Part shown: positions 18,670-30,357 of the stretch, piece after piece
Position numbering within the stretch: the first letter of the stretch is position 1
How the letters are laid out: each line of letters starts with the position of its first letter
Source: Acinetobacter sp. TR3
GTDB lineage: Bacteria; Pseudomonadota; Gammaproteobacteria; Pseudomonadales; Moraxellaceae
Length of the DNA stretch: 64,000 nt
Direction of reading: 5' to 3'
Assembly: GCF_027105055.1 (NCBI RefSeq)
Contig: NZ_CP114264.1
Location: forward strand, 248,001-312,000
Position numbers and translations under genes: made by a program
The notes under the pieces: generated by a model
What the model was told of the DNA's origin: nothing
The model's database searches: none
What the model saw: the letters and a program-made list of their open reading frames with translations, nothing else

Positions 18670-21600
18670 ATGGCATACTCATATACCGAAAAGAAACGGA
18701 TCCGTAAGAATTTTGGTAAATTGCCCCACGTAATGGAAGCACCGTACTTACTGTCGATTCAGGTCGATTCGTACCGTACATTCTTACAAGGCGGTAAAAC
18801 TCCAAAAAATCGCGAAGATATCGGTCTCCAAGCCGCATTTCGTTCAGTTTTTCCTATTGAAAGTTATTCTGGCAATGCTGCTTTAGAATTTGTTGAGTAT
18901 AGTCTTGGTAAGCCTGAGTTTGACGTACGTGAATGTATTTTACGTGGTTCAACTTATGCAGCACCAATGCGCGTAAAAATTCGTTTGATCATTAAAGATC
19001 GTGAAACGAAATCAATTAAAGACGTGCGTGAACAAGAAGTATACATGGGTGAAATGCCGCTCATGACTGATAACGGTACTTTCGTTATCAACGGTACTGA
19101 GCGTGTCATCGTATCTCAATTACACCGTTCACCAGGTGTATTCTTTGACCATGACAAGGGTAAAACCCACTCAAGTGGTAAAGTGTTGTATTCAGCACGT
19201 ATTATTCCTTACCGTGGTTCATGGCTAGATTTTGAATTTGATGCTAAAGATTTAGTATTCGTACGTATTGACCGTCGTCGTAAGCTGCTTGCAACGGTGA
19301 TTCTACGTGCCTTGAATTACAGCAATGAACAAATCTTGAATTTGTTCTATGAAAAAGTACCTGTATATCTTGATATGGGTAGCTATCAAATTGATCTTGT
19401 TCCAGATCGCTTACGTGGTGAAATGGCACAATTTGATATCTTAGACAATGATGGTAAAGCGATCGTTGAACAAGGTAAACGTATTAATGCACGTCACGTA
19501 CGTCAAATGGAAGCTGCGAACTTAGCTAAGCTTTCTGTACCTGATGAATATTTATATGAGCGTATTACGGCTGAAGATATCACACTGAAAAGTGGTGATG
19601 TGATTCCTGCGAATACCGTTCTTAGCCATGACATCATGGTGAAGATCGCTGAAGGTGGTGTTAAACAGTTTAACATCCTGTTCACGAACGACATCGATCG
19701 TGGTCCTTTCGTTGCAGATACATTGCGTGCGGATACAACAACAGGTCGTGAAGAAGCACTTGTTGAAATCTATAAAGTAATGCGTCCAGGCGAGCCGCCA
19801 ACGAAAGAAGCTGCTGAAAACTTATTCAACAACTTATTCTTCTCTTCTGAGCGTTATGACCTTTCTCCAGTAGGTCGTATGAAGTTCAACCGTCGTTTGG
19901 GTCGTCCTTACGAAGTGGGTACAGACCAGAAGTCACGTGAAGTTGAAGGTATTCTGTCACACGACGATATTATTGATGTATTACGTACATTAGTAGAAAT
20001 TCGTAACGGTAAAGGTGAAGTCGACGATATCGATCACTTGGGTAACCGTCGTGTACGTTCTGTTGGTGAAATGACAGAAAACCAATTCCGTGTTGGTTTA
20101 GTTCGTGTTGAACGTGCTGTGAAAGAGCGTTTAAGCCAAGCAGAAACAGATAACTTGTCTCCGCAAGATTTAATCAACGCGAAACCAGTTGCTGCCGCAA
20201 TCAAAGAATTCTTTGGTTCAAGCCAATTGTCTCAGTTCATGGACCAAAACAATCCATTGTCTGAAATTACACACAAACGTCGTGTATCTGCGCTTGGTCC
20301 TGGTGGTTTGACACGTGAACGCGCGGGCTTCGAAGTACGTGACGTACATCAAACTCACTATGGTCGTGTTTGTCCAATTGAAACGCCTGAAGGTCCAAAC
20401 ATTGGTTTGATCAACTCGCTTTCTGTCTATGCAAAAGCGAATGACTTCGGTTTCTTGGAAACACCATATCGTAAAGTTGTTGATGGTCGTGTGACTGATG
20501 AAGTTGAATACTTATCTGCAATTGAAGAAGTAGGGACTGTTATTGCACAGGCCGATTCTGCAGTGGATAAAGATGGTACTTTAACTGAAGAAATGGTTTC
20601 TGTACGTCATCAAGGTGACTTCGTTCGTATGTCGCCTGAGCGCGTAACGCATATGGACGTTTCTGCTCAACAGGTTGTATCTGTAGCAGCATCATTGATT
20701 CCATTCCTTGAACACGATGATGCGAACCGTGCATTGATGGGTTCAAACATGCAACGTCAGGCTGTTCCTACCTTGCGTGCTGACAAGCCGCTTGTTGGTA
20801 CAGGTATGGAAGCAAACGTAGCACGTGACTCTGGTGTGTGTGTGATCGCTGACCGTGGTGGTGCGATTGAATATGTTGATGCATCTCGTATCGTTATTCG
20901 TGTCAACGAAGATGAAATGATCGCGGGTGAAGCGGGTGTAGATATCTATAACCTGATCAAATATACACGTTCAAACCAAAATACATGTATCAACCAAAAC
21001 GTTATCGTAAACTTGGGTGACAAAGTTGCTCGTGGCGATATCTTGGCTGACGGTCCATCGACTGACATGGGTGAACTTGCGCTTGGTCAAAACATGCGCG
21101 TCGCGTTCATGACATGGAACGGTTATAACTACGAAGACTCGATCTTACTTTCTGAGCGTGTTCTTCAAGAAGACCGTTTAACGTCAATTCACATTCAAGA
21201 ATTGTCATGTGTAGCACGTGATACTAAGTTAGGCGCAGAAGAAATTACTGCCGATATTCCTAACGTTGGTGAAGCTGCACTGTCTAAATTGGATGAGTCA
21301 GGTATTGTTTATATCGGTGCTGAAGTGACTGCAGGTGACATCCTTGTTGGTAAGGTAACACCTAAAGGTGAAACTCAGTTAACACCTGAAGAAAAATTAC
21401 TTCGCGCAATCTTTGGTGAAAAAGCGGCTGACGTAAAAGACTCGTCTTTACGTGTTCCGTCTGGTACCAAAGGTACGGTGATTGACGTTCAAGTCTTCAC
21501 ACGTGATGGTTTAGAAAAAGATGAACGTGCTCAAGCAATTGAGAAAGCTCAGCTTGACGCATACCGTAAAGACTTGAAAGAAGAATACAAAATCTTCGAA

Positions 21601-22758
21601 GAAGCAGCACGTGAACGTATTGTTCGTTTGTTGAAAGGTCAAGAATCTAACGGTGGTGGTTCAACTAAACGCGGTGATAAACTTTCTGAAGACGTATTGT
21701 CTGGTTTAGAGCTTGTTGATTTACTTGAAATCCAGCCAAATGATGAAGCAATTGCTGAGCGTTTAACTCAAATTCAAGTGTTCTTGAAAGAGAAGAGTTA
21801 CGAGATTGACGAGAAGTTTGCTGAGAAGAAGCGTAAACTTTCTACAGGTGATGAGTTAACAACTGGCGTATTGAAAGTTGTTAAGGTTTACCTTGCAGTT
21901 AAACGTCGTATCCAGCCTGGTGATAAGATGGCGGGTCGTCACGGTAACAAGGGTGTTGTATCAAACATCTTGCCAGTTGAAGACATGCCACATGATGCCA
22001 ATGGTGTACCAGTCGACATCGTATTGAACCCACTAGGTGTACCGTCACGTATGAACGTGGGTCAGATTCTTGAGACTCACTTGGGTATGGCGGCGAAAGG
22101 TCTTGGCGATAAGATCGAAAAAATGTTGAAAGAACAACGTACAGTGATTGAACTGCGTGAATTCTTAGACAAGATTTATAACAAGGTTGGTGGTGAGCAG
22201 GAAGAGCTTGATAGCTTGACTGACGCAGAAATCTTGGCGCTTTCAGGTAACTTGCGTGCTGGTGTTCCATTAGCAACTCCAGTATTTGATGGTGCTGAAG
22301 AAAGCCAGATCAAAGACTTACTTGAATTGGCAGACATTTCTCGTACAGGTCAAACAGTATTGTTTGATGGTCGTACAGGTGAACAGTTTGACCGTCCTGT
22401 AACTGTAGGTTACATGTACATGCTCAAATTGAACCACTTGGTTGATGACAAGATGCATGCGCGTTCAACGGGTTCTTACTCACTTGTGACTCAACAGCCG
22501 CTTGGTGGTAAAGCACAATTCGGTGGTCAGCGTTTCGGTGAGATGGAAGTATGGGCACTTGAAGCATACGGTGCTGCATATACGCTCCAAGAAATGCTTA
22601 CAGTGAAGTCGGATGACGTCGAAGGTCGTACACGCATCTATAAGAATATTGTAGATGGAAACCATTATATGGATCCGGGTATGCCTGAATCGTTCAACGT
22701 ATTGACCAAAGAGATCCGTTCTTTAGGTATCAACATTGAACTGAAAAATGGTGACTAA
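18670..22758 (+). CDS. rpoB: DNA-directed RNA polymerase subunit beta
   Basis: Beta subunit, 1362 residues. It has the rifampicin-pocket segment [18 protein letters not shown], the [14 protein letters not shown] motif, [12 protein letters not shown] near the active site and a C terminus that contacts beta'. AGGACTCCAG lies ahead of the ATG. The rifampicin-pocket residues appear wild type for the genus as far as I can judge by eye. Confidence 0.99.
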   Translation: MAYSYTEKKRIRKNFGKLPHVMEAPYLLSIQVDSYRTFLQGGKTPKNREDIGLQAAFRSVFPIESYSGNAALEFVEYSLGKPEFDVRECILRGSTYAAPMRVKIRLIIKDRETKSIKDVREQEVYMGEMPLMTDNGTFVINGTERVIVSQLHRSPGVFFDHDKGKTHSSGKVLYSARIIPYRGSWLDFEFDAKDLVFVRIDRRRKLLATVILRALNYSNEQILNLFYEKVPVYLDMGSYQIDLVPDRLRGEMAQFDILDNDGKAIVEQGKRINARHVRQMEAANLAKLSVPDEYLYERITAEDITLKSGDVIPANTVLSHDIMVKIAEGGVKQFNILFTNDIDRGPFVADTLRADTTTGREEALVEIYKVMRPGEPPTKEAAENLFNNLFFSSERYDLSPVGRMKFNRRLGRPYEVGTDQKSREVEGILSHDDIIDVLRTLVEIRNGKGEVDDIDHLGNRRVRSVGEMTENQFRVGLVRVERAVKERLSQAETDNLSPQDLINAKPVAAAIKEFFGSSQLSQFMDQNNPLSEITHKRRVSALGPGGLTRERAGFEVRDVHQTHYGRVCPIETPEGPNIGLINSLSVYAKANDFGFLETPYRKVVDGRVTDEVEYLSAIEEVGTVIAQADSAVDKDGTLTEEMVSVRHQGDFVRMSPERVTHMDVSAQQVVSVAASLIPFLEHDDANRALMGSNMQRQAVPTLRADKPLVGTGMEANVARDSGVCVIADRGGAIEYVDASRIVIRVNEDEMIAGEAGVDIYNLIKYTRSNQNTCINQNVIVNLGDKVARGDILADGPSTDMGELALGQNMRVAFMTWNGYNYEDSILLSERVLQEDRLTSIHIQELSCVARDTKLGAEEITADIPNVGEAALSKLDESGIVYIGAEVTAGDILVGKVTPKGETQLTPEEKLLRAIFGEKAADVKDSSLRVPSGTKGTVIDVQVFTRDGLEKDERAQAIEKAQLDAYRKDLKEEYKIFEEAARERIVRLLKGQESNGGGSTKRGDKLSEDVLSGLELVDLLEIQPNDEAIAERLTQIQVFLKEKSYEIDEKFAEKKRKLSTGDELTTGVLKVVKVYLAVKRRIQPGDKMAGRHGNKGVVSNILPVEDMPHDANGVPVDIVLNPLGVPSRMNVGQILETHLGMAAKGLGDKIEKMLKEQRTVIELREFLDKIYNKVGGEQEELDSLTDAEILALSGNLRAGVPLATPVFDGAEESQIKDLLELADISRTGQTVLFDGRTGEQFDRPVTVGYMYMLKLNHLVDDKMHARSTGSYSLVTQQPLGGKAQFGGQRFGEMEVWALEAYGAAYTLQEMLTVKSDDVEGRTRIYKNIVDGNHYMDPGMPESFNVLTKEIRSLGINIELKNGD

Positions 22759-22770
22759 TTAGTTCCATTT

Positions 22771-22863
22771 AATCCCCCCAATCCCCTTTGAGAAAGGGGG
22801 AGCTCCCACTTTAAAAGAGTAGGAGCTTCCCTCCTTAGAAAAAGGAGGGATTGAGGGAGGATT
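22771..22863. repeat. REP/BIME-like palindromic element between rpoB and rpoC
   Basis: Two imperfect inverted arms (22771-22810 and 22821-22863) begin and end with AATCC(C/T)CCC and its complement. Each arm also folds on itself: CCCCTTT-gag-AAAGGGG, and CCCTCCTT-agaa-AAGGAGGG. The composition is much richer in C/G tracts than the surroundings, which suggests a mobile or dispersed palindromic repeat inserted between two co-transcribed genes. Confidence 0.75.
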
Positions 22864-22930
22864 GTTCAGTAAAAACAATATTTGTGACCCAGTCGGGTGA
22901 GCGTAGCTCCTCGACACACGGAGAAAAAAA

Positions 22931-25900
22931 TTGAAAGACTTGCTCGATATCATGCGTAAGAAAACGGATTCAGAAGGTCATGCACCTGTTGAATTTGACC
23001 GTATCCGTATTGGTCTTGCGTCACCAGAGATGATTAAGTCATGGTCTCACGGTGAAGTTAAAAAGCCTGAAACCATTAACTACCGTACTTTTAAACCTGA
23101 ACGTGACGGTTTGTTCTGTGCCAAAATTTTTGGTCCAGTAAAAGATTATGAATGCTTGTGTGGTAAATACAAGCGTATGAAATATAAAGGCGTCATTTGT
23201 GAAAAATGTGGCGTTGAAGTAACAACTGCAAAAGTTCGTCGTGAGCGTATGGGTCATATTGACCTTGCTTCTCCAGTTGCACACATCTGGTTCTTGAAAT
23301 CATTACCGAGCCGTATCGGTTTACTACTTGATATGACATTACGTGATATCGAGCGAGTATTGTATTTCGAATCTTATGTTGTTACTGATCCTGGTATGAC
23401 TCCGTTTGAAAAGTATCAACTTTTAACAGACGAAGAATACTACAATGCACTTGAAGAACACGGTGATGAATTCACTGCGAAAATGGGTGCAGAAGCAGTT
23501 CAGGATTTATTAAAAGATATCGATCTTGAAGCTGAGATTGCGCGTTTACGTGAAGAAATTCCACAAACAACGTCTGAGACGAAACTTAAAAAAGCGTCTA
23601 AACGTTTGAAATTGATGGAAGCATTCAAAGACTCGAACAATAAGCCTGAATGGATGGTGATGAACGTACTGCCAGTACTTCCACCAGACTTACGTCCGCT
23701 TGTACCACTTGAAGGTGGTCGTTTCGCGACTTCAGACTTGAACGATTTATATCGTCGTGTGATTAACCGTAACAACCGTTTGAAGCGTCTTCTTGACCTT
23801 GCTGCGCCAGACATCATCGTACGTAACGAAAAACGTATGTTACAAGAGTCTGTTGATGCGTTGCTTGATAACGGTCGTCGTGGTCGTGCGATTACAGGTT
23901 CGAACAAACGTCCATTGAAATCTTTGGCAGATATGATCAAAGGTAAACAAGGTCGTTTCCGTCAAAACTTACTTGGTAAGCGTGTTGACTATTCTGGTCG
24001 TTCGGTAATTACCGTAGGTCCTACTTTACGTCTTCACCAATGTGGTCTTCCGAAGAAGATGGCACTTGAACTCTTCAAGCCATTTATTTTCGCGAAACTA
24101 CAAGCATCTGGCCAGGCAACAACCATTAAAGCTGCGAAGAAAATGGTTGAGCGTGAAACCCCAGAAGTTTGGGACGTTCTTGCTTCTGTAATTCGTCAAC
24201 ATCCAGTCATGTTGAACCGTGCACCAACACTTCACCGTTTAGGTCTTCAAGCATTTGAACCTATTCTGATTGAAGGTAAAGCGATCCGTCTTCACCCACT
24301 CGTATGTGCTGCGTTTAACGCCGACTTCGATGGTGACCAAATGGCGGTACACGTTCCATTGACACTTGAAGCACAGTTAGAAGCGCGTGCGTTGATGATG
24401 TCAACCAACAACATCTTGTCACCTGCAAACGGTGAGCCAATCATCGTTCCTTCTCAGGACGTTGTCTTGGGTCTTTACTACATCACACGTGATGCGGTAA
24501 ATGCCAAAGGTGAAGGCATGGTGTTTGCGGATACACACGAAGTTAACCGTGCGTTGGCAACGGGTAAAGTTGCGATCCATGCGCGTGTAAAAGTACGTGT
24601 ACACCAAACTGTTATTGATGAAAACGGTAACCATGAAAAGCAAACCATCATTGTTGATACAACACCAGGTCGTTGCTTGTTATGGGAAGTTGTTCCACAA
24701 GGTTTAAGCTTTGAATCGATCAACCTTGAGATGACCAAGAAAAACATCTCGAAGTTAATCAACTCTTGCTACCGTAAACTTGGTTTGAAAGATACCGTTA
24801 TCTTCGCTGACCAATTGATGTATTTGGGCTTCCGTCAAGCGACGCGTTCAGGTGTATCAGTCGGTATGGAAGATATGTTGATTCCACCAAATAAGCACAC
24901 CATTATCGACAAAGCTGAAACTGAAGTTCGTGAAATCGAACAACAGTTTGAACAAGGCTTCGTTACTGCGGGTGAGCGCTATAACAAAGTGGTCGATATT
25001 TGGGCTCGTACCAATGACCAAGTTGCGAAAGCGATGATGGACAACTTGTCTTATACCCTTGTGAAAAACAAACAAGGTGAAGACGAGAAACAGAAGTCAT
25101 TCAACTCAATTTATATGATGTCTGACTCGGGTGCCCGTGGTAGTGCAGCGCAGATTCGTCAGCTTGCTGGTATGCGTGGTTTGATGGCGAAGCCAGATGG
25201 CTCGATCATTGAGACCCCAATTAAAGCAAACTTCCGTGAAGGTTTGACAGTACTTCAGTACTTCATCTCAACACACGGTGCGCGTAAAGGTTTGGCCGAT
25301 ACCGCATTGAAAACTGCGAACTCTGGTTACTTGACTCGTCGTCTTGTAGACGTAGCACAAGATTTAGTTATTACTGAATCTGATTGTGGTACAGCGGGTG
25401 GCTTAGTGATGACACCATTCATTCAAGGTGGTGACGTGATCGAGCCATTACGCGATCGCGTATTGGGTCGTGTAACTGCTGAAGATGTACGTCGTGCATC
25501 TGATGATGAAGTTGTACTTCCACGTGGTACGTTAATTGACGAGAAAATTGCTGCTGAGCTTGAAGAAGCGGGTGTCGATGAAGTTAAAGTACGTTCAGTA
25601 ATTGCATGTGAATCGACATTCGGTGTATGTGCGCGTTGTTATGGTCGTGACCTTGCACGTGGTCACTTGGTGAACCCAGGTGAATCAGTGGGTGTAATGG
25701 CTGCACAATCAATTGGTGAGCCAGGTACACAGTTAACGATGCGTACCTTCCACGTGGGTGGTGCTGCAAGCCGAACTTCTGCTGCAAACAGTGTTCAAGT
25801 ACGTAACAAAGGTACTGTACGTTTCCATAACGTGAAAACTGTACAACATGCCAAAGGTCACTTAGTGTCAGTTTCACGTTCAGGTGAAATCGGTATTGCG

Positions 25901-27124
25901 GATGATTTAGGTCGTGAGCGTGAGCGCTATAAACTTCCTTACGGTGCAAGCATCTTGTTGAAAGATGGTGAAGCTGTAGAAGCTGGCGGTATCGTGGCGA
26001 CTTGGGATCCACATACACATCCACTTGTTACCGAAGTTGCTGGTAAAGCGCGTTTCAGCCAGATCGCTGATGGCGTAACTGCAACCTCTAAAACTGATGA
26101 TGCAACAGGTATGACTACTGTTGAAATCTTGCCTGTAACAGCTCGTCCTGCTTCTGGTAAAGATTTACGTCCTGCAATTGTGTTGGATACAACAGATGGT
26201 GGCGAACAATTCTACTTCTTACCACAAAATACGATCGTAACCGTTCGTGATGGCGCAACGATTGGTGTCGGTGATGTACTTGGTCGTGTACCACAAGAAA
26301 CTTCACGTACCCGTGATATTACCGGTGGTCTTCCACGCGTAGCTGACTTATTTGAAGCACGTAAACCGAAAGAACACGCGATTCTTGCAGAAGTATCAGG
26401 TGTTGTAAGCTTTGGTAAAGAGACTAAAGGTAAGAACCGCTTAGTGATTAGCCCTGATGATGGTTCTGAGATCTACGAAGAATTGATTCCAAAATGGCGT
26501 ACCATTAACGTGTTCGAAGGTGAACATGTGAACCGTGGTGAAACCATTTCTGATGGTCCACAAAACCCACATGACATCTTGCGTTTGAAAGGTGAAGTAG
26601 CATTAACTAACTACATCGTGAACGAAGTTCAAGACGTTTACCGTCTCCAAGGTGTAAAAATCAACGATAAGCACATTGAAGTTGTTGTACGTCAAATGTT
26701 GCGTAAAGTTGATATCACTGATGGCGGTGATACAAGCTTCATCAAAGGCGAGCAAGTGGATTACATCCGCGTTGTTCAAGAGAACCAAGCTGTCTTGGCT
26801 CAGAACAAGTTCCCAGCGAAGTTTGAACGTCAATTGATGGGTATCACCAAAGCGTCGCTTTCTACTGACTCATTCATCTCTGCTGCATCGTTCCAGGAAA
26901 CAACACGCGTGTTAACTGAAGCTGCTGTAACAGGTAAAGAAGATGATTTACGCGGCTTGAAAGAAAACGTTGTTGTAGGTCGTCTGATCCCAGCAGGTAC
27001 GGGTCTTGCGTATCATTTAGAACGTCGTCGTCAAGAATCTGAAGCTGCTGAATTTGAACTTCACAATGATTTCAGTGAAGTTGATCAAGCATTTAGTCAA
27101 GCATTAAACTCAGATCAGTTCTAA
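22931..27124 (+). CDS. rpoC: DNA-directed RNA polymerase subunit beta'
   Basis: Beta' subunit, 1397 residues. It has an N-terminal zinc site ([20 protein letters not shown]), the catalytic [12 protein letters not shown] with three Mg-binding aspartates, the trigger loop region after [11 protein letters not shown] and the second zinc site ([11 protein letters not shown]). The frame opens with TTG at 22931. No earlier start fits, and the protein begins [11 protein letters not shown] as in relatives, so TTG is taken as the real initiator. Confidence 0.98.
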   Translation: MKDLLDIMRKKTDSEGHAPVEFDRIRIGLASPEMIKSWSHGEVKKPETINYRTFKPERDGLFCAKIFGPVKDYECLCGKYKRMKYKGVICEKCGVEVTTAKVRRERMGHIDLASPVAHIWFLKSLPSRIGLLLDMTLRDIERVLYFESYVVTDPGMTPFEKYQLLTDEEYYNALEEHGDEFTAKMGAEAVQDLLKDIDLEAEIARLREEIPQTTSETKLKKASKRLKLMEAFKDSNNKPEWMVMNVLPVLPPDLRPLVPLEGGRFATSDLNDLYRRVINRNNRLKRLLDLAAPDIIVRNEKRMLQESVDALLDNGRRGRAITGSNKRPLKSLADMIKGKQGRFRQNLLGKRVDYSGRSVITVGPTLRLHQCGLPKKMALELFKPFIFAKLQASGQATTIKAAKKMVERETPEVWDVLASVIRQHPVMLNRAPTLHRLGLQAFEPILIEGKAIRLHPLVCAAFNADFDGDQMAVHVPLTLEAQLEARALMMSTNNILSPANGEPIIVPSQDVVLGLYYITRDAVNAKGEGMVFADTHEVNRALATGKVAIHARVKVRVHQTVIDENGNHEKQTIIVDTTPGRCLLWEVVPQGLSFESINLEMTKKNISKLINSCYRKLGLKDTVIFADQLMYLGFRQATRSGVSVGMEDMLIPPNKHTIIDKAETEVREIEQQFEQGFVTAGERYNKVVDIWARTNDQVAKAMMDNLSYTLVKNKQGEDEKQKSFNSIYMMSDSGARGSAAQIRQLAGMRGLMAKPDGSIIETPIKANFREGLTVLQYFISTHGARKGLADTALKTANSGYLTRRLVDVAQDLVITESDCGTAGGLVMTPFIQGGDVIEPLRDRVLGRVTAEDVRRASDDEVVLPRGTLIDEKIAAELEEAGVDEVKVRSVIACESTFGVCARCYGRDLARGHLVNPGESVGVMAAQSIGEPGTQLTMRTFHVGGAASRTSAANSVQVRNKGTVRFHNVKTVQHAKGHLVSVSRSGEIGIADDLGRERERYKLPYGASILLKDGEAVEAGGIVATWDPHTHPLVTEVAGKARFSQIADGVTATSKTDDATGMTTVEILPVTARPASGKDLRPAIVLDTTDGGEQFYFLPQNTIVTVRDGATIGVGDVLGRVPQETSRTRDITGGLPRVADLFEARKPKEHAILAEVSGVVSFGKETKGKNRLVISPDDGSEIYEELIPKWRTINVFEGEHVNRGETISDGPQNPHDILRLKGEVALTNYIVNEVQDVYRLQGVKINDKHIEVVVRQMLRKVDITDGGDTSFIKGEQVDYIRVVQENQAVLAQNKFPAKFERQLMGITKASLSTDSFISAASFQETTRVLTEAAVTGKEDDLRGLKENVVVGRLIPAGTGLAYHLERRRQESEAAEFELHNDFSEVDQAFSQALNSDQF

Positions 27125-27137
27125 GTCTTAACGAATT

Positions 27138-27165
27138 AAAAAAGGCACCTTAGGGTGCCTTTTTT
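27138..27165 (+). terminator. Rho-independent terminator after rpoC
   Basis: AAGGCACC and GGTGCCTT form a stem with a TTAG loop and end in TTTTTT. Confidence 0.93.
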
Positions 27166-27227
27166 ATGTTTGAAAATAGCAAAATGATTGTATTTAGAAA
27201 ACGAAACTAAGTTTTCATAGGTATAAA

Positions 27228-28079
27228 TTAGTGGGATTCTATAAAGTGATTCACTTGTTGTGTATATTTATTATCTTCTCCCAAAGATCTATTTATTTCA
27301 CGATGTGAAAGTGGGAGTGATAATAATTGTGCGGATGTCCCAAGTTTTTGTACTTGCTGAATAAATTGTTGAGCCTGTATACAGGGTTGATCAGGGCGAG
27401 TGGTTGAGCAAACAGCGAGAAATGCAGGTAAACTTTGATGTAGTTGTAAGATCGGAGATAGGGCTTTCCAGTTCTCAGGTTGTTGACCAAAGGCTCGATC
27501 ATAAAATCGAGCATGCCGATTTTGCATGATCTTTTCGATATCGTAAGCAGCACTATCTAAGGCAATGGTTGCTCGCCAAGGTTGCGGTTGTGGAGTTAAC
27601 CACGAGGGCCGTACAGTAACCAAGCTAACTAAATGTGCACCAGCAGAATGTCCTACCAAAATAAGCCGTTTTGAGTTTGCATGCCAATCATTTGCATGTT
27701 TTTGAATATAGAGTAAAGCGTTTGATATATCTTGAGTCTGTTGCTGTACGGTTGCATTTGGAACTAATCGGTAATTAACGGAGATCAAAAGCCACCCTTG
27801 TTTACACCAATAATCGACTTTATTTTTCACTACAGCAGCATTATTTTTATCACCGATACTCCAAGCACCACCATGCACCATAACGATGATTGGAGCTAGA
27901 TTATTATCGGTGTGTGGTTTAGATGGGAAATAGATATCCATCATTTGTTGGGAATCATGACCGTAAGCAATATTTTTAAGTGATTCTACTTTTGCTAATG
28001 TTTGGAACTTGAAAAAATTTGCCTGAGTTGCTGAATTCAAACTCATCAAGATCAACATGGATAGCATAAATCTTGTCAT
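27228..28079 (-). CDS. Secreted alpha/beta hydrolase (carboxylesterase, BD-FAE/HSL-like)
   Basis: A 283-residue esterase-like protein with an N-terminal signal peptide (about residues 1-20). The oxyanion-hole motif HGGAWSIGD lies near residue 70 and the nucleophile elbow GHSAGAH near 145. A plausible catalytic His is in the LSHREINRS segment near the C terminus. The family hydrolyses esters of small molecules; the true substrate is unknown. It is convergent with rpoC. Confidence 0.82.
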   Translation of the reverse strand: MTRFMLSMLILMSLNSATQANFFKFQTLAKVESLKNIAYGHDSQQMMDIYFPSKPHTDNNLAPIIVMVHGGAWSIGDKNNAAVVKNKVDYWCKQGWLLISVNYRLVPNATVQQQTQDISNALLYIQKHANDWHANSKRLILVGHSAGAHLVSLVTVRPSWLTPQPQPWRATIALDSAAYDIEKIMQNRHARFYDRAFGQQPENWKALSPILQLHQSLPAFLAVCSTTRPDQPCIQAQQFIQQVQKLGTSAQLLSLPLSHREINRSLGEDNKYTQQVNHFIESH

Positions 28080-28267
28080 TTTTTCGCCCCTGTTAAATTG
28101 TATTTCTACATTGAGTCACACATTTTGTTTTCATGCTGATTAGATTGGAACTTTGACTTCGTTTTTAATAACCTAATTCAATCAACAGTGTAGTACTGTA
28201 TTGATCAAATATTCTTCCATTTAGTTTATTTTATTACAAAAAGAAAAGAATGCACTTAGAGCAATTA

Positions 28268-28304
28268 CATAATCTGATTATTTTCTAACAAAAATCAGAT
28301 TATG
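28268..28304. repeat. 12-bp perfect inverted repeat upstream of lipoprotein gene
   Basis: CATAATCTGATT (28268-28279) is repeated as its exact reverse complement (28293-28304) with a 13-base spacer, about 30 bases before the lipoprotein start. It may be an operator or a 5'-UTR hairpin. Confidence 0.6.
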
Positions 28305-28334
28305 CTTAGACTATAAAATTGAGGAGTTTTGGAT

Positions 28335-28694
28335 ATGAAAAAAACAATTGGTTTAATTTCAACATTAGTATTATCTACTTTAATGTTTACAGGCTGCCAA
28401 AACATGAGCGCATCTGATCAGCGTATTGGTGCAGCAGCATTGGGTGGTGCAGTTGGTGGTGGTGTTGGTAATCATGTAGGTGGTGGCTTAGGAGCGGGTG
28501 TAGGTGCAGCAGCAGGTGCTGGTGTAGGTGCAAATGCCAAGGGTGGTAGTAGTAATTCAACCACAAGTAGTGCAATTGGTGCAGGTATTGGTTCTGTAAT
28601 TGGTAAGTCTATTTTTGGTGGCGATACTGGTGCAGCGATTGGTGGTGCAATCGGTGGTGGCGCAGGAGCTGCAATCCAAGAAAAGAAAAAGTAA
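28335..28694 (+). CDS. Glycine-zipper lipoprotein
   Basis: A 119-residue protein with a lipoprotein signal peptide ending in the lipobox FTGC, so it is likely anchored to the membrane at Cys. The rest is dominated by glycine-zipper repeats (GGAVGGGVGNHVGGG and similar), as in 17-kDa surface antigen-like proteins. The ATG at 28335 has GAGGAG eight bases ahead. Its role is unknown; such proteins are often envelope or stress related. Confidence 0.82.
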   Translation: MKKTIGLISTLVLSTLMFTGCQNMSASDQRIGAAALGGAVGGGVGNHVGGGLGAGVGAAAGAGVGANAKGGSSNSTTSSAIGAGIGSVIGKSIFGGDTGAAIGGAIGGGAGAAIQEKKK

Positions 28695-28713
28695 TATGAA
28701 TTAAAGTTTTAAT

Positions 28714-28745
28714 AAATGCCTGCTATGATTTGCAGGCATTTTATA
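28714..28745. terminator. Bidirectional terminator
   Basis: AATGCCTGC and GCAGGCATT form a 9-bp stem between convergent genes, followed by T-rich sequence on the plus strand. Confidence 0.85.
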
Positions 28746-28752
28746 TTTAGGT

Positions 28753-29244
28753 TCATCCCAAAGAACTTGCTTTGGGCTTCTTCCGGCGTATATATAAAAT
28801 TTTTTCAACCTCTGCAATTCGTGTTCCTGCATCATCTAAAATATTGAGCGTGTAATGACGTAAAACAGGTTCATAATTTTCTGATAATCGTTTGATTTCA
28901 TCAATTTCATTTTTACTCAGTTTAATGTCGGCAACGACCTCACTACGACCAGGTGACAGGAAATTAATAGAAGCACTTTTATCCCAAACAATATATTTAT
29001 GCCCTAAATGATGCATGAGAATCAGCATATAAAAGGGATCAACCATCGAATATAAACTGCCCCCAAAATGTGTCCCGACAATATTACGATTTTTTCTAGT
29101 CAGTGGCATTTTGACACGAATGAAGTAACGATCAAGATCAAATGTTTCGATTGCAATGCCTGCACCACGGTAAGGGGAGTAATGATTCAGCATAAATTTA
29201 GAAATCGCTGGAATGGTTCGAATTTTTTTTAAAAAATCTTTCAT
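28753..29244 (-). CDS. DUF4442 hotdog-fold protein (putative thioesterase)
   Basis: A 163-residue protein with the hotdog-like pattern NIVGTHFGGSLYSMVDPFYMLILMHHLG, typical of DUF4442 proteins related to PaaI/YiiD thioesterases. The start is set at the ATG at 29244 (MKDFLKKIR); an in-frame TTG at 29265 is less likely. Substrate is unknown. It is divergent from the hydrolase at 29359. Confidence 0.78.
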   Translation of the reverse strand: MKDFLKKIRTIPAISKFMLNHYSPYRGAGIAIETFDLDRYFIRVKMPLTRKNRNIVGTHFGGSLYSMVDPFYMLILMHHLGHKYIVWDKSASINFLSPGRSEVVADIKLSKNEIDEIKRLSENYEPVLRHYTLNILDDAGTRIAEVEKILYIRRKKPKASSLG

Positions 29245-29358
29245 GGTCAATTTTTTTTCTTGCAACTCTATTCATACTCCATAAGTATCATTTTTAGTGC
29301 ATCGCTGGCAATGGCTGTTTTATAACCAAGCCGATAGAAAACAAAATGGGAAAGAATT

Positions 29359-30234
29359 ATGCAAGCACAAGTAAAAACAGTAACCACTTCTGACCAACAA
29401 AGCCTCTGTGTCAAAACATGGGGTGATGAAAAGAAAACACCATTAGTGTTAGTACATGGATATCCAGATAATCAGGAAGTATGGGAGCCGATTATTGAGC
29501 AATTGGTTGATGACTATTATGTCGTTACTTACGATGTTCGTGGTGCAGGTTTGTCATCAATTCCAAAGCGTATTAAAGACTATCGATTACCGCGTTTATC
29601 TTTGGATTTGCAAGAAGTCGTTGATGAAGTGTTACCCAACCGCAATTTCCATATGGCAGCGCATGACTGGGGTTCTTTACAGTCTTGGGAATCAGCAACT
29701 GAACCTAAGTTAAAAGGCCGTTTACTATCTTATACAACAATCTCAGGTCCTTGCTTGGATCATGCTTCTTTATATTTGCGTGAAAAGTTTAAATCTGCAC
29801 CAAGTAATGTACTGAAAATGCTGACTAAATCTTGGTATATTGGTGCTTTCCATTTGCCATTAGTTGCTCCAACCGTATGGACTTTCTTTAGTCCAGAAAA
29901 GTGGGGGAAGATTTTAAGTGGCTTAGAGAAAAAACAAAACTTGCCATTAAATGCAAATATTGTGTCAGATGGTAAATACGGTATTAATCTGTATCGTGCT
30001 AACTTTATTCCTTCACTGACTCAACCACGCCAACGCTATGCTCAATGTCCTGTACAGGCAATTGTATTAAAACGCGATGCATTTGTTAGCCCAGAGTACA
30101 TTACAGAATCGATGCCAAAATGGGTTGAAAACTTTGAATATGTTGAACTTGATGCCAATCACTGGGCGGTTCTAAGTCAGCCAACCAAAATTGCTGAACT
30201 AATCCGTCATTTTGTAAAACGCCAGACTGTTTAA
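29359..30234 (+). CDS. Alpha/beta hydrolase (epoxide hydrolase/dehalogenase-like)
   Basis: A 291-residue cytoplasmic alpha/beta hydrolase. It shows LVHGYPDNQEVW (oxyanion region), AHDWGS with Asp as likely nucleophile near residue 100, a cap domain, and a late His in DANHWAVLS. An Asp nucleophile would place it near epoxide hydrolases or haloalkane dehalogenases rather than serine esterases. Substrate cannot be told. Confidence 0.82.
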   Translation: MQAQVKTVTTSDQQSLCVKTWGDEKKTPLVLVHGYPDNQEVWEPIIEQLVDDYYVVTYDVRGAGLSSIPKRIKDYRLPRLSLDLQEVVDEVLPNRNFHMAAHDWGSLQSWESATEPKLKGRLLSYTTISGPCLDHASLYLREKFKSAPSNVLKMLTKSWYIGAFHLPLVAPTVWTFFSPEKWGKILSGLEKKQNLPLNANIVSDGKYGINLYRANFIPSLTQPRQRYAQCPVQAIVLKRDAFVSPEYITESMPKWVENFEYVELDANHWAVLSQPTKIAELIRHFVKRQTV

Positions 30235-30357
30235 GGCTTTAGCGGATTAATCAAAATAAAAATCACTTAAAACAGATTGCAATTTGGCGACATTTTCAGC
30301 TTCTATACAATGAATCTGCTAGAATGTCGCCTTTCTTTTTGCTCCTAAATTTTGTCC

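Noticed and set aside
21899..22276. Minus-strand ORFs inside rpoB and rpoC
   Set aside because: Antisense shadows of highly expressed genes with restricted codon use; His/Gln/Ser-rich translations are typical of artefacts.
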